In this document: piece by piece, positions 1 to 6,295 of the stretch | Numbering within the stretch: the stretch's first letter is position 1 | Layout of the letters: each line of letters opens with the position of its first letter | Assembly (NCBI GenBank): GCA_032251045.1 | Contig: JAVVEW010000078.1 | Span: forward strand, 1 to 7,852 | From: JAVVEW01 sp032251045 | GTDB taxonomy: Bacteria > Pseudomonadota > Gammaproteobacteria > Methylococcales > Methylomonadaceae | Direction of reading: 5' to 3' | Length of the DNA: 7,852 nt | Made by a program: the position numbers and the translations under genes | The notes under the pieces: model-generated | The model's database searches: none | What the model saw: only the letters and a program-made list of their open reading frames with translations | What the model was told of the DNA's origin: nothing

Positions 1-1435
1 GCAAGGTGAGTTATGGAACCGACGCAAAGACGGTACTGACTATCTGGCTCGCTTGGTCATTAGACCTGTGCATGACAAGGCCGGCCAAGTCATCCGGCGG
101 GTGGCGATGTTTTCCAACATCACCGAATACCGGCGAGCCGAAGAAAATCTTCGCAAGCAGGCCAATATCGATCCGCTCACCGGGCTGCCGAATCGGCGCC
201 AGTTTCTGAACCGCCTGCAACGCGCCATCAGTCAATCCCATCGCAGCCATCAAAAAGTGGCGTTGCTGTTTCTGGATCTGGATCATTTCAAGGATATCAA
301 CGATACCCTGGGACACGACATCGGTGATCGCTTGCTGCGGGAAACCACTCAACGGCTGATGAACTGCATTCGCGAAACCGATACCCTGGCGCGACCGGGC
401 GGCGACGAATTCACGCTGATAATGGGTGAACTGCAGGAACTCAACAGCATTGAACGGGTGGCGAAAGCCATTTTTCAGGCCATGATGAAGCCGTTTCAGT
501 TGCAAAAGGAACGCTGCTATGTGTCAGTGAGCATCGGGATTGCCTTGTATCCCGACGATGCCGATAGCCTGGAGGACTTGTTGAAGAAAGCCGATCAGGC
601 CATGTATGCCGCCAAGAGATTAGGACGCGGCCGGTTCTGTTATTTCACGCCGGCGATGCAGCGGGCGGCGGAGAAACGACTGCGACTCACCAACGACTTG
701 CGCGACGCCCTGCTCAATAAGCAAATCTGGGTAGCGTATCAACCGATTGTGGACTTGGCTACCGGCGAAATCCGCAAAGCCGAAGCCTTGATGCGCTGGC
801 AGCATCCAAGCCATGGCCTGATCAGTCCGGCTGAATTCATCCCCATCGCCGAAGAAACCGGTTTGATTACCGAGTTGGGTGCCTGGGTGTTTCATCAGGT
901 CGCCGAACAGGTTTCGAACTGGCGCATCCATCATCACGCCCAGTTTCAGATCAGCATCAACAAATCGCCGGCGCAATTTCGCAATAACGCCGACAAGCTG
1001 ACCGACTGGTTCGCACATCTACAGCGTCTGGGCTTACCGGGCGACTGTATTGCCGTGGAAATTACCGAAAGCCTGTTTCTGGATGCCTCCAGCATCGTTT
1101 CGGACAAATTGCGGGCTTTTAAAGACGCCGGCATACAGACCTCGCTGGATGACTTCGGCACCGGCTATTCGTCGCTGTCTTATCTAAAAAAATATCACAT
1201 CGATTTTTTGAAGATAGACCAGAGCTTTGTTTGCAATCTAAGTGCCGGTTCAACCGATATGGCTTTATGCACGATCATTATCCTGATGGCACATGTGTTG
1301 GGTATGAAAGTGATTGCGGAAGGCGTGGAAACCGCGGAACAGCGCGATTTGCTGCTGAAAGCCGGCTGCGATTACGGCCAAGGTTATCTGTTTTCGAAAC
1401 CGGTGACAGCCGAAGCGTTCGAGAAGTTATTCTAA
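1..1435 (+). CDS. PAS-GGDEF-EAL c-di-GMP signalling protein (5' truncated by window)
   Basis: The reading frame is open from the window edge (first full codon at position 2), giving 477 visible residues; the true start lies outside. Visible residues 1-45 form the end of a PAS domain with its PAC tail (WNRRKDGTDY, then NITEYRRAEE). The GGDEF domain starts near residue 54 (ANIDPLTGLPNR). Its active site GGDEF is at 133-137, and an I-site RETD at 124-127 lies five residues upstream, so diguanylate cyclase activity and product inhibition both look possible. The EAL domain (about 222-477) has EAL at 261-263, N320, E353/E356, DDFGTGYSS at 383-391, K404, E440 and Q460. These are the metal-binding and catalytic positions of active c-di-GMP phosphodiesterases. 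A bifunctional or switchable enzyme is therefore inferred; which activity dominates cannot be read from sequence. Nothing indicates what the PAS domain senses. Missing N-terminal domains could include a membrane or further sensor region. Confidence 0.95.
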   Translation, partial: QGELWNRRKDGTDYLARLVIRPVHDKAGQVIRRVAMFSNITEYRRAEENLRKQANIDPLTGLPNRRQFLNRLQRAISQSHRSHQKVALLFLDLDHFKDINDTLGHDIGDRLLRETTQRLMNCIRETDTLARPGGDEFTLIMGELQELNSIERVAKAIFQAMMKPFQLQKERCYVSVSIGIALYPDDADSLEDLLKKADQAMYAAKRLGRGRFCYFTPAMQRAAEKRLRLTNDLRDALLNKQIWVAYQPIVDLATGEIRKAEALMRWQHPSHGLISPAEFIPIAEETGLITELGAWVFHQVAEQVSNWRIHHHAQFQISINKSPAQFRNNADKLTDWFAHLQRLGLPGDCIAVEITESLFLDASSIVSDKLRAFKDAGIQTSLDDFGTGYSSLSYLKKYHIDFLKIDQSFVCNLSAGSTDMALCTIIILMAHVLGMKVIAEGVETAEQRDLLLKAGCDYGQGYLFSKPVTAEAFEKLF

Positions 1436-1473
1436 CCGACAAAAAAGATGGGCAGTTCAAGCGACTTCTTGCC

Positions 1474-1536
1474 TGCCGACATAGCCGATAGCGTAAAGCC
1501 TTTTTCCGTAGTGAAAATACGGGCTTATGTTCGGCA
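1474..1536 (+). other. Nested intergenic hairpin, possible structured RNA
   Basis: Outer arms TGCCGACATA (1474-1483) and TATGTTCGGCA (1526-1536) are complementary apart from one bulged base. Inside, AAGC (1496-1499) can pair with GCTT (1523-1526), and CCGTA (1506-1510) with TACGG (1518-1522) around a 7-nt loop. The last base of the GCTT arm is shared with the outer arm. The structure begins 38 nt after the GGDEF-EAL stop. It lacks a following T run, so it is not a canonical Rho-independent terminator. It could be a 3'-end stabilising structure or a Rho-assisted terminator. I do not recognise it as a known riboswitch. Confidence 0.4.
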
Positions 1537-1537
1537 T

Positions 1538-1548
1538 CGTACAGACCG
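1538..1548 (+). promoter_or_regulatory. Shared 11-bp motif CGTACAGACCG upstream of the BON lipoprotein gene
   Basis: CGTACAGACCG is found here and, on the opposite strand, at 2676-2686 ahead of the small membrane gene. It reads in the same direction relative to each gene. In both places a -10-like hexamer begins after exactly 23 bp (CATAAA at 1572-1577 here). An activator or sigma-factor recognition site shared by the two genes is inferred. No known consensus is claimed. Confidence 0.4.
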
Positions 1549-1670
1549 GACGTGTTCTGCTCCTTCAGAATCATAAAAGTGATGACCCAAGTTACGACCG
1601 TTTTCCGCACGAGATCCATTTTGTCGGACTCGACACACATCTCACAAACACTCTATTCAAGGAACAAGCC

Positions 1671-2291
1671 ATGAAAACCACCTCTGATTCCCCACAAAAC
1701 TCACTAGCAAACCGGATTCTTGCCATGGGCTGCCTGGCAGCAACATTAGGGCTGATAGCCTGTCAACAGGACGGTTCTGCGGAAAAAACCGGCCAAAGGA
1801 TCGATAAAGCGGTCGATAGCGTTGGGCAAAAGCTTGCACAAACGACTGACAAGGCCGATAAAAAAATGGATTCCGTTAAAAAGTTCGTCGCTCAGCAGGC
1901 TGAACAAACCGGCGCCTATATCGATGAGTCGAAAGACTCGGCGAACAGCGAGCTGGAAAAAGCCGGGCAAGCCATTGATAAAGCCATCAACAATACCGGC
2001 AAACAACTGGCAGACGCTAAGGAATCGGTCGTCGATGCCGCCGGCACAGCGGGCGAATTTGTCGATGACGCTGTGATTACCACGCGCATCAAAGCGTTGA
2101 TGATAAAAGACGAGTTTCTTAAAGCCTCTGCCATTGAGGTGACTACCGTGAATGGCGTGGTGACCTTAAAAGGCACCGTGGACTCCGAGCAATGGGTGGG
2201 GAGAGCGATAGACTTGGTGAATAGCCAGCGGGGTGTCAAGTCAGTGCAGAACGAACTGATGATCAATGCCAGCGTACCGAGCACACAATGA
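1671..2291 (+). CDS. BON-domain outer-membrane lipoprotein
   Basis: The 206-residue protein starts at the ATG at 1671, which has AAGGA 7 nt upstream (1659-1663). A start at 1527 would add an unconvincing leader that hides the signal peptide. Residues 1-31 are a lipoprotein signal with lipobox LIAC (lipidated Cys31). Gln at +2 fits outer-membrane sorting. Residues about 36-130 are low-complexity, charged, Lys/Asp/Ala-rich amphipathic helix. They carry a repeat ExxGxxID at 38, 78 and 96, and residues 38-55 and 96-113 align over their full length at a spacing of 58. A BON domain follows from about 133 to 200 (DDAVITTRIKALM, then GVVTLKGTVDS). BON domains occur in OsmY, DolP and related envelope-stress proteins and are thought to bind phospholipid surfaces. 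A role in envelope or osmotic stress is inferred. The gene stands alone, with its own putative promoter and the shared motif upstream. Confidence 0.85.
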   Translation: MKTTSDSPQNSLANRILAMGCLAATLGLIACQQDGSAEKTGQRIDKAVDSVGQKLAQTTDKADKKMDSVKKFVAQQAEQTGAYIDESKDSANSELEKAGQAIDKAINNTGKQLADAKESVVDAAGTAGEFVDDAVITTRIKALMIKDEFLKASAIEVTTVNGVVTLKGTVDSEQWVGRAIDLVNSQRGVKSVQNELMINASVPSTQ

Positions 2292-2295
2292 TGGC

Positions 2296-2373
2296 TTGTC
2301 TCTACTGTTCACCTTAACAGGTGTTTTAGCGGCTTGCGCGTCTGAGGCAAAAGTCGATCTGATTCGGTTTTGA
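2296..2373 (+). pseudogene. Possible lipoprotein signal-peptide fragment
   Basis: The frame starting with TTG at 2296 reads SLLFTLTGVLAACASEAK after the first residue and stops at 2371-2373. The hydrophobic stretch followed by LAAC looks like a lipoprotein signal with a lipobox, but only about ten residues follow the Cys. There is no ATG or clear ribosome binding site, and the segment begins 5 nt after the BON gene stop. It could be the remnant of a second lipoprotein gene, a 25-residue mini-lipoprotein, or chance. Evidence is weak. Confidence 0.22.
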
Positions 2374-2449
2374 CCACTGGATAACATTCGCAAACGCGGG
2401 CGGCCAGGCCGGATAGTGTTCCAGCGCTTCCGCCCGAGTAACAGTTCAT

Positions 2450-2483
2450 TGGAAATAATCGTTGCTTGAAACGGCCATTTCCA
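2450..2483. other. Hairpin between convergent genes
   Basis: TGGAAAT (2450-2456) and ATTTCCA (2477-2483) are perfect 7-bp inverted arms. Inside, CGTT (2460-2463) can pair with AACG (2470-2473). On the minus strand it lies 8 nt after the stop of the DUF3096-like gene, where a transcription end would be expected. No T run follows on either strand, so it is at best a non-canonical terminator or 3'-end structure. The rest of 2374-2491 shows nothing I can identify. Confidence 0.3.
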
Positions 2484-2491
2484 GAGCTTCC

Positions 2492-2623
2492 TTAACGGTG
2501 CCTCAGGCCCAAAATACCCATGACAATCAAATACACGGCCACAAAAATATTTAAAAACTGGGGTACCAGCAAAATCAATATGCCTATCACCAGCGCCAAT
2601 AACGGTTCGATTGCAAGGTTCAT
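2492..2623 (-). CDS. Small hydrophobic membrane protein, DUF3096-like
   Basis: This 43-residue gene reads from the ATG at 2623 down to TAA at 2494-2492. A strong ribosome binding site AGAGGA sits 6 nt before the start (2635-2630 on the minus strand). The product begins MNLAIEPLLALVIGILILLV and ends GILGLRHR. It has two hydrophobic segments (about 7-20 and 23-40) split by a Pro-Gln turn, and a basic tail. The length, the N-terminal pattern and the PQFLNIFVAVYLIVMGILGL block match my memory of the DUF3096 family of tiny predicted membrane proteins, whose function is unknown. The good ribosome binding site and uninterrupted family-like sequence argue for a real gene. It runs convergent to the BON lipoprotein gene and shares an 11-bp upstream motif with it. 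A stress-related envelope role is inference only. Confidence 0.8.
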   Translation of the reverse strand: MNLAIEPLLALVIGILILLVPQFLNIFVAVYLIVMGILGLRHR

Positions 2624-2675
2624 AGGATTTCCTCTTAAAATGAATGAACATACAGCTTAACGTCAAGCTCGCACA

Positions 2676-2686
2676 CGGTCTGTACG
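2676..2686 (-). promoter_or_regulatory. Shared 11-bp motif CGTACAGACCG upstream of the DUF3096-like gene
   Basis: Read on the minus strand, this is the exact motif found upstream of the BON lipoprotein gene. It is followed after 23 bp by TATGTT (2652-2647), a -10-like hexamer that would place transcription start about 17 nt before the ATG, leaving room for the ribosome binding site. TTGACG (2666-2661) lies in between but is only 8 bp from TATGTT, so it cannot be its -35 element. The site would sit just upstream of the -35 position, as activator sites often do. Confidence 0.4.
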
Positions 2687-2774
2687 TTATCGCACAAAAC
2701 CTGCCTGTATAACCAAAACGCATCAACTCGCAATCACTATGAACCGCCCCGGATTTAATCAAAGTATCAGATAG

Positions 2775-2933
2775 GGGGCGCTGCGCGCAGCAGAAAACTG
2801 TTGCTTTCTGGTGGACCCGGATATTCAAACCCTGGAAGGGTATAGCCTCAGCAAAGGCCGTTGGTATCTGAAACCCGCCTGGCAGCAAAACGACACGGTC
2901 AACGCGCCGCCGTTTGCGCAAGTTACGCTGTAA
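2775..2933 (+). pseudogene. Uma2-family (PD-(D/E)XK) C-terminal remnant
   Basis: After an in-frame TAG at 2772-2774, the frame is open to TAA at 2931-2933. It contains FLVDPDIQTLEGYSL, then GRWYLKP and NAPPFAQVTL. This matches the C-terminal pattern of Uma2 (DUF820) proteins: a (W/F)LVDP motif, a strand ending in a YxL pattern, then a PPF-type motif near the end. There is no start codon with a ribosome binding site, the LVDP motif is preceded by only about 11 open codons, and the catalytic half of the PD-(D/E)XK fold is missing. I read it as the tail of a decayed or deleted gene. A 12-bp palindrome GCTGCGCGCAGC (2780-2791) lies at the left edge of the remnant. The family call is from memory of the pattern. 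Confidence 0.5.
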
Positions 2934-2953
2934 CTTAACGATTTGTCGGCGTC

Positions 2954-2984
2954 TTGAACGAAACCTCAAAGCCCGTGCTAAAAT
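2954..2984 (+). promoter_or_regulatory. Putative promoter of the yebC-ruvCAB-ybgC-tolQRA cluster
   Basis: TGCTAAAAT (2976-2984) is an extended -10 element (TGn plus TAAAAT). A TTGAAC at 2954-2959 could serve as -35, but at 19 bp the spacing is long, so recognition would lean on the extended -10. Transcription would start near 2991, giving a short leader before the yebC ATG at 3015. Overlapping it is an inverted repeat AAAATG/CATTTT (2980-2985 and 2989-2994) that could be an operator or coincidence. Confidence 0.45.
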
Positions 2985-3014
2985 GACCCATTTTCAGAAT
3001 GTTAGAGAAACTTT

Positions 3015-3758
3015 ATGGCAGGACACAGTAAGTGGGCGAACATCAAACACCGCAAGGCCGGACAAGACGCCAAGCGCGGTAAGATTTTCACCAAATTGAT
3101 CCGGGAAATTTCCGTGGCCGCCCGCGCCGGTGGCGGCGACCCGGCAACCAATCCGACGCTGCGCACCGCTATCGATAAAGCGCTGGGTCAGAATATGAAG
3201 CGCGATACCATCGATAACACTATCAAAAAAGCCACCGGCGCGGTGGATGCCGATAACTACGAAGCGGTGCGCTACGAGGGCTATGGCCCATCCGGTGTGG
3301 CGATCATGGTCGATTGTCTGACCGACAACCGCAACCGCACCGTAGCCGAAGTGCGTCATGCGTTCACCAAGGCCGGTGGCAATCTCGGCACCGATGGCTC
3401 AGTCGCGTATTTGTTCAGTCATGTCGGTATTTTGAGCTATGCCCCGGAAACCGATGAAGACCGGTTGATGGAAGCAGCTTTAGAAGCGGGTGCTGACGAT
3501 GTGGTGACCCATGATGACGGCTCTTTCGATGTCATGGTCACCCCGGAAAATTATCTGGATGTCAAACAGGCGCTGACCGATGCCGGTTTAACGCCGGATA
3601 ATGCCGAACTCACCCAACAACCGGCCACCACCATCGAGCTTGACGCCGATGATTCGGAAAAACTGATTCGTCTGATCGATAGACTGGAAGACCTGGATGA
3701 TGTGCAGGATGTTTATAGCAATGCCGAGTTCGCCGACAGCACGATGGCGGAAAGTTGA
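3015..3758 (+). CDS. yebC: YebC/PmpR family protein
   Basis: The 247-residue protein begins MAGHSKWANIKHRKAGQDAK, the signature N-terminus of the YebC family, and matches the usual length of about 246. The N-terminal three-helix region carries the conserved KRGKIFTKL and AARAGGGDP segments. A later block has GYGPSGVAIMV and AEVRHAFTKAGGNLG, and the C-terminal region ends LEDLDDVQDVYSNAEF, all typical of the family. The protein is cytoplasmic. It was long annotated as a DNA-binding transcriptional regulator; more recent work links YebC-type proteins to translation of proline-rich sequences, so the exact job is open. A weak AGAGAA lies upstream of the ATG. It is the first gene of the cluster and sits 12 nt ahead of ruvC, a conserved pairing. 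Confidence 0.96.
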   Translation: MAGHSKWANIKHRKAGQDAKRGKIFTKLIREISVAARAGGGDPATNPTLRTAIDKALGQNMKRDTIDNTIKKATGAVDADNYEAVRYEGYGPSGVAIMVDCLTDNRNRTVAEVRHAFTKAGGNLGTDGSVAYLFSHVGILSYAPETDEDRLMEAALEAGADDVVTHDDGSFDVMVTPENYLDVKQALTDAGLTPDNAELTQQPATTIELDADDSEKLIRLIDRLEDLDDVQDVYSNAEFADSTMAES

Positions 3759-3770
3759 CCGGAGCCTGGC

Positions 3771-4271
3771 TTGACCCGCATTCTTGGCATTGATCCCGGC
3801 TCACGAATCACCGGCTTCGGCTTGATCGATGACAACGGTCGTCTGCGCCGGTATGTCGCTAGCGGTTGTATTCGGGTTCAGGCGGAAAGCTTTCCGGAAA
3901 GACTACGGCAAATTTTTCATAATCTGACCGAAATTGTCCAACACTACCAGCCCGACGAAATGGCCATCGAACAAGTATTCATGCATAAAAACGCCGACTC
4001 GGCGCTGAAGCTGGGCCAGGCTCGAGGGGCTGCAATTTGCGCGGTGCAGGCGGCGGGCGTGCCGGTTTATGAATACGCGGCCCGGCAGGTCAAGCAAGCG
4101 TTGGTCGGCAAAGGCGGCGCCGATAAACACCAGGTGCAACACATGGTTAAAGTTTTGTTAACCTTGTCCGGTGAATTGCAAATTGACGCCAGCGACGCCC
4201 TGGGCGTGAGTCTGTGTCATGCCCATTTTCGGCAAACCCAAGACCGGCTGCAGGCCCAGGGGCTGGCATGA
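3771..4271 (+). CDS. ruvC: Crossover junction endodeoxyribonuclease RuvC
   Basis: This 166-residue Holliday-junction resolvase cuts two strands symmetrically after RuvAB branch migration. The start is TTG at 3771, preceded by GGAG at 3761-3764 (6-nt spacing). It aligns with the family N-terminus (ILGIDPG follows directly) and no ATG fits. The four acidic catalytic residues of the RNase H-like fold are present: D8 in GIDPGS, E67 in AIEQVF, D139 and D142 in IDASDALG. KNADSALKLGQARG (73-86) is the conserved family segment. The length is close to that of E. coli RuvC (173). The stop overlaps the ruvA start as ATGA, which suggests translational coupling. Confidence 0.97.
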   Translation: MTRILGIDPGSRITGFGLIDDNGRLRRYVASGCIRVQAESFPERLRQIFHNLTEIVQHYQPDEMAIEQVFMHKNADSALKLGQARGAAICAVQAAGVPVYEYAARQVKQALVGKGGADKHQVQHMVKVLLTLSGELQIDASDALGVSLCHAHFRQTQDRLQAQGLA

Positions 4272-4873
4272 TTGGCTATCTGTCGGGCATTCTGCGTGGC
4301 AAAACCCCGCCCTCGCTGTTGATCGATGTCGGCGGCGTCGGTTATGAACTCGACGCACCGATGACCACGTTTTACGATTTGCCGAATCTGGGCGATAACG
4401 TGGTGCTGTACACGCATCTGGTGGTGCGCGAGGATGCCCATCAACTGTATGGCTTTGCCGCTGAAGCCGAGCGCGCGTTGTTCCGCACCCTGATCAAAAT
4501 CACAGGCGTTGGTCCGCGTCTGGCGCTGACCTTATTGTCCGGACTGAATGCCGAACAGTTTCACAGCGTCATACATCAAGGTGATGTGACGGCGCTGGTG
4601 CGCTTGCCCGGGGTCGGCAAAAAAACCGCTGAACGTTTGATTATCGAACTTAAGGATCGGTTGCCGAAGTCCACGGTAGCCAGCCTGGGTGCGACCCCAT
4701 CAACCCCGGCGGCCCTCTCCGATAACCAGGCACAGACCGAAGCCTTGGGCGCGTTATCGGCGCTGGGCTACAAAGCACAAGAAGCTGAGCGGCTGCTGCA
4801 AGCGGTGCCTGACAAAGCCGGAAAATCGGCGGAAACATTGATTCGTCTTGCGCTGACAGGGGCCTTGCAATGA
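4268..4873 (+). CDS. ruvA: Holliday junction branch migration protein RuvA
   Basis: The 201-residue protein starts at ATG 4268 (MIGYLSGILRGK), with AGGGG at 4258-4262. The longer in-frame opening from 4214 merely overlaps ruvC. RuvA tetramers bind the four-way junction and load RuvB. Domain I (1-64) is an OB fold containing the acidic pin E55-D56, at the same numbers as in E. coli. Domain II holds two helix-hairpin-helix motifs, around ITGVGPRLAL (78-87) and LPGVGKKTAERLI (113-125). A Thr/Ser/Pro/Ala-rich linker (about 136-154) leads to domain III (about 155-201), which contacts RuvB. No key residue is missing. The stop overlaps the ruvB start as ATGA. Confidence 0.97.
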   Translation: MIGYLSGILRGKTPPSLLIDVGGVGYELDAPMTTFYDLPNLGDNVVLYTHLVVREDAHQLYGFAAEAERALFRTLIKITGVGPRLALTLLSGLNAEQFHSVIHQGDVTALVRLPGVGKKTAERLIIELKDRLPKSTVASLGATPSTPAALSDNQAQTEALGALSALGYKAQEAERLLQAVPDKAGKSAETLIRLALTGALQ

Positions 4874-5907
4874 TCGAAACCGACCGCTTGATTACCGCCG
4901 ATGCGGCGCCGGGTGAAGACACTCAGGATAGAGCCATTCGGCCAAAAACCCTGGCCGACTATATCGGCCAACAAGCCTTGCGCGATGAATTGGCCATTTA
5001 TATTCAAGCGGCCAAGGCGCGTAGCGAAGCGTTGGATCATGTGTTGATTTTTGGTCCGCCGGGCTTGGGTAAAACCACCCTGGCCTACATTCTGGCCAAG
5101 GAAATGGGCGTTAACATTCGCCAGACTTCAGGGCCAGTGTTGGAAAAAGCCGGCGACCTGGCCGCGCTGTTGACCAATCTGGACAGCGGCGATGTGTTAT
5201 TCATCGACGAAATTCACCGCCTGTCGCCGCAGGTCGAGGAAGTGTTGTATCCGGCCATGGAAGATTACCGCATCGATATCATGATCGGCGAAGGGCCGGC
5301 AGCGCGCGCCATTCAACTGGAATTAAAGCCGTTCACGCTGGTCGGCGCGACGACCCGAGCCGGCCTTTTGACCTCACCCTTGCGCGACCGCTTTGGCATT
5401 GTCCAGCGCTTACAGTTCTACAACCACGCGGAACTGGCCGAGATCGTCCGGCGTTCGGCCAGACTGCTGGGCATGGCGATTGCCGATGACGGCGCCATGG
5501 AAATCGCCAAACGCTCGCGTGGCACGCCACGGATTGCCAATCGACTGTTGCGACGAGTGCGTGACTTTGCCGAAGTCAAGGGCGATGGCACCATTACCAG
5601 CCCGTTGGCCGATGCCGCATTGGCCATGCTGAACATTGACGCCCAGGGATTCGATCAACAAGACCGCACCTTTTTACGCATGCTGATTGAGCATTTCAGT
5701 GGCGGCCCGGTCGGTCTGGATACCCTGGCCGCATCGATGAGCGAGGAGCGTGGCACGCTGGAAGATGTAGTGGAGCCCTATTTATTGCAACAAGGTTTTC
5801 TCATGCGCACGCCGCGTGGCCGCATGGCCACGGCCACCGCCTACCGCTATCTGGGCCTGAAAGCACCGGAAAGTCCGCAACTTAATGCGAGTGTATTCGA
5901 TGTCTGA
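4870..5907 (+). CDS. ruvB: Holliday junction ATP-dependent DNA helicase RuvB
   Basis: This 345-residue AAA+ motor drives branch migration as hexameric rings on either side of the RuvA-bound junction. The N-terminal linker has DRAIRPKTLADYIGQ. Walker A is GPPGLGKTT (62-70), Walker B is LFIDEIHRL (110-118) and sensor 1 is in VGATTRAG (158-165). The arginine-finger segment LRDRFG is at 171-176, and the sensor 2 region GTPRIANRLLRRVRDFAE at 218-235. The C-terminal winged helix carries RTPRGRMAT (313-321). It is about nine residues longer than E. coli RuvB (336), mostly in an extended C-terminal tail (KAPESPQLNASVFDV). That tail overlaps the following ybgC start region, so the extension may simply reflect the gene overlap. 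Confidence 0.98.
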   Translation: MIETDRLITADAAPGEDTQDRAIRPKTLADYIGQQALRDELAIYIQAAKARSEALDHVLIFGPPGLGKTTLAYILAKEMGVNIRQTSGPVLEKAGDLAALLTNLDSGDVLFIDEIHRLSPQVEEVLYPAMEDYRIDIMIGEGPAARAIQLELKPFTLVGATTRAGLLTSPLRDRFGIVQRLQFYNHAELAEIVRRSARLLGMAIADDGAMEIAKRSRGTPRIANRLLRRVRDFAEVKGDGTITSPLADAALAMLNIDAQGFDQQDRTFLRMLIEHFSGGPVGLDTLAASMSEERGTLEDVVEPYLLQQGFLMRTPRGRMATATAYRYLGLKAPESPQLNASVFDV

Positions 5908-6292
5908 AGTCTTTCACTGGCCGGTCAGGGTGTACTGGGAAGATACCGACGCCGGTGGCGTGGTGTTTTACGCCAATTACCTGAAATATCTGGAACGCGC
6001 CCGCACCGAATGGTTGCGCAGCTTAAATGTGGAACAGGATGTTCTCAAAGATCAACATGGCCTGATATTTGTCGTGCGCCATGTCGCCATCGACTACCTG
6101 AAACCAGCGCGCTTCAACGATGCCTTGCAAGTCACCGCAACACTGTCTGGGCGCAGTAAAGCCAGCGCTACGTTTCACCAAACCATACTGCGCGACACAC
6201 AACGTCTGATCGAAGCTAACGTGCGAATTGTTTGCCTCGATGCCCAGACCTTTCGGCCTAAGCCCCTCCCCTCTTTTCTCTTTTTGGCCTGA
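5900..6292 (+). CDS. ybgC: Tol-Pal system-associated acyl-CoA thioesterase YbgC
   Basis: The 130-residue protein has the hotdog (4-hydroxybenzoyl-CoA thioesterase-like) fold. It begins MSEVFHWPVRVYWEDTDAGG, with catalytic Asp17 in the DTDAGG motif matching Asp18 of E. coli YbgC. FYANYLKYLERARTEWLR is the conserved helix. I chose ATG 5900 by alignment; the in-frame ATG at 5885 would add five residues and cannot be excluded. The gene overlaps ruvB by 8 bp (or 23). YbgC hydrolyses short-chain acyl-CoA and is linked to phospholipid metabolism at the inner membrane; its genetic position ahead of tolQ is widely conserved. The C-terminus (RPKPLPSFLFLA) ends abruptly compared with my memory of relatives and is encoded by a 23-nt pyrimidine run (6263-6285). 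The stop is 3 nt before tolQ. Confidence 0.93.
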   Translation: MSEVFHWPVRVYWEDTDAGGVVFYANYLKYLERARTEWLRSLNVEQDVLKDQHGLIFVVRHVAIDYLKPARFNDALQVTATLSGRSKASATFHQTILRDTQRLIEANVRIVCLDAQTFRPKPLPSFLFLA

Positions 6293-6295
6293 TTC

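Noticed and set aside
11..505. Minus-strand 164-residue open frame opposite the GGDEF domain
   Set aside because: It lies antisense to a clearly conserved domain and has no family-like motifs.
1474..1536. c-di-GMP (GEMM) riboswitch, prompted by GCGTAAAGCC near a GGDEF-EAL gene
   Set aside because: Beyond the AAAGCC resemblance, the second helix and the tetraloop-receptor arrangement expected for GEMM are not present, and the pairing pattern is a single nested stem.
1527..1670. Upstream extension of the BON lipoprotein to 254 residues
   Set aside because: The extension has no ribosome binding site, would bury the signal peptide and lipobox, and overlaps the regulatory region.
2401..2411. CGGCC-A-GGCCG inverted repeat as a terminator
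   Set aside because: The one-base centre cannot form a hairpin loop and no T run follows.
2638..2666. TTGACG / TCATTT as a sigma-70 promoter for the DUF3096-like gene
   Set aside because: The -35 is good, but the -10 is poor and the implied start would fall inside the ribosome binding site.
2241..2969. Long minus-strand open frame of 242 residues across the intergenic region
   Set aside because: It overlaps the better supported DUF3096-like gene, the BON gene end and the Uma2 remnant, and its sequence has no recognisable domain or ribosome binding site.
4214..4267. Earlier in-frame start for ruvA
   Set aside because: The family N-terminus MIGYLSG begins at 4268 with a proper ribosome binding site and an ATGA junction; the extension only reads through ruvC.
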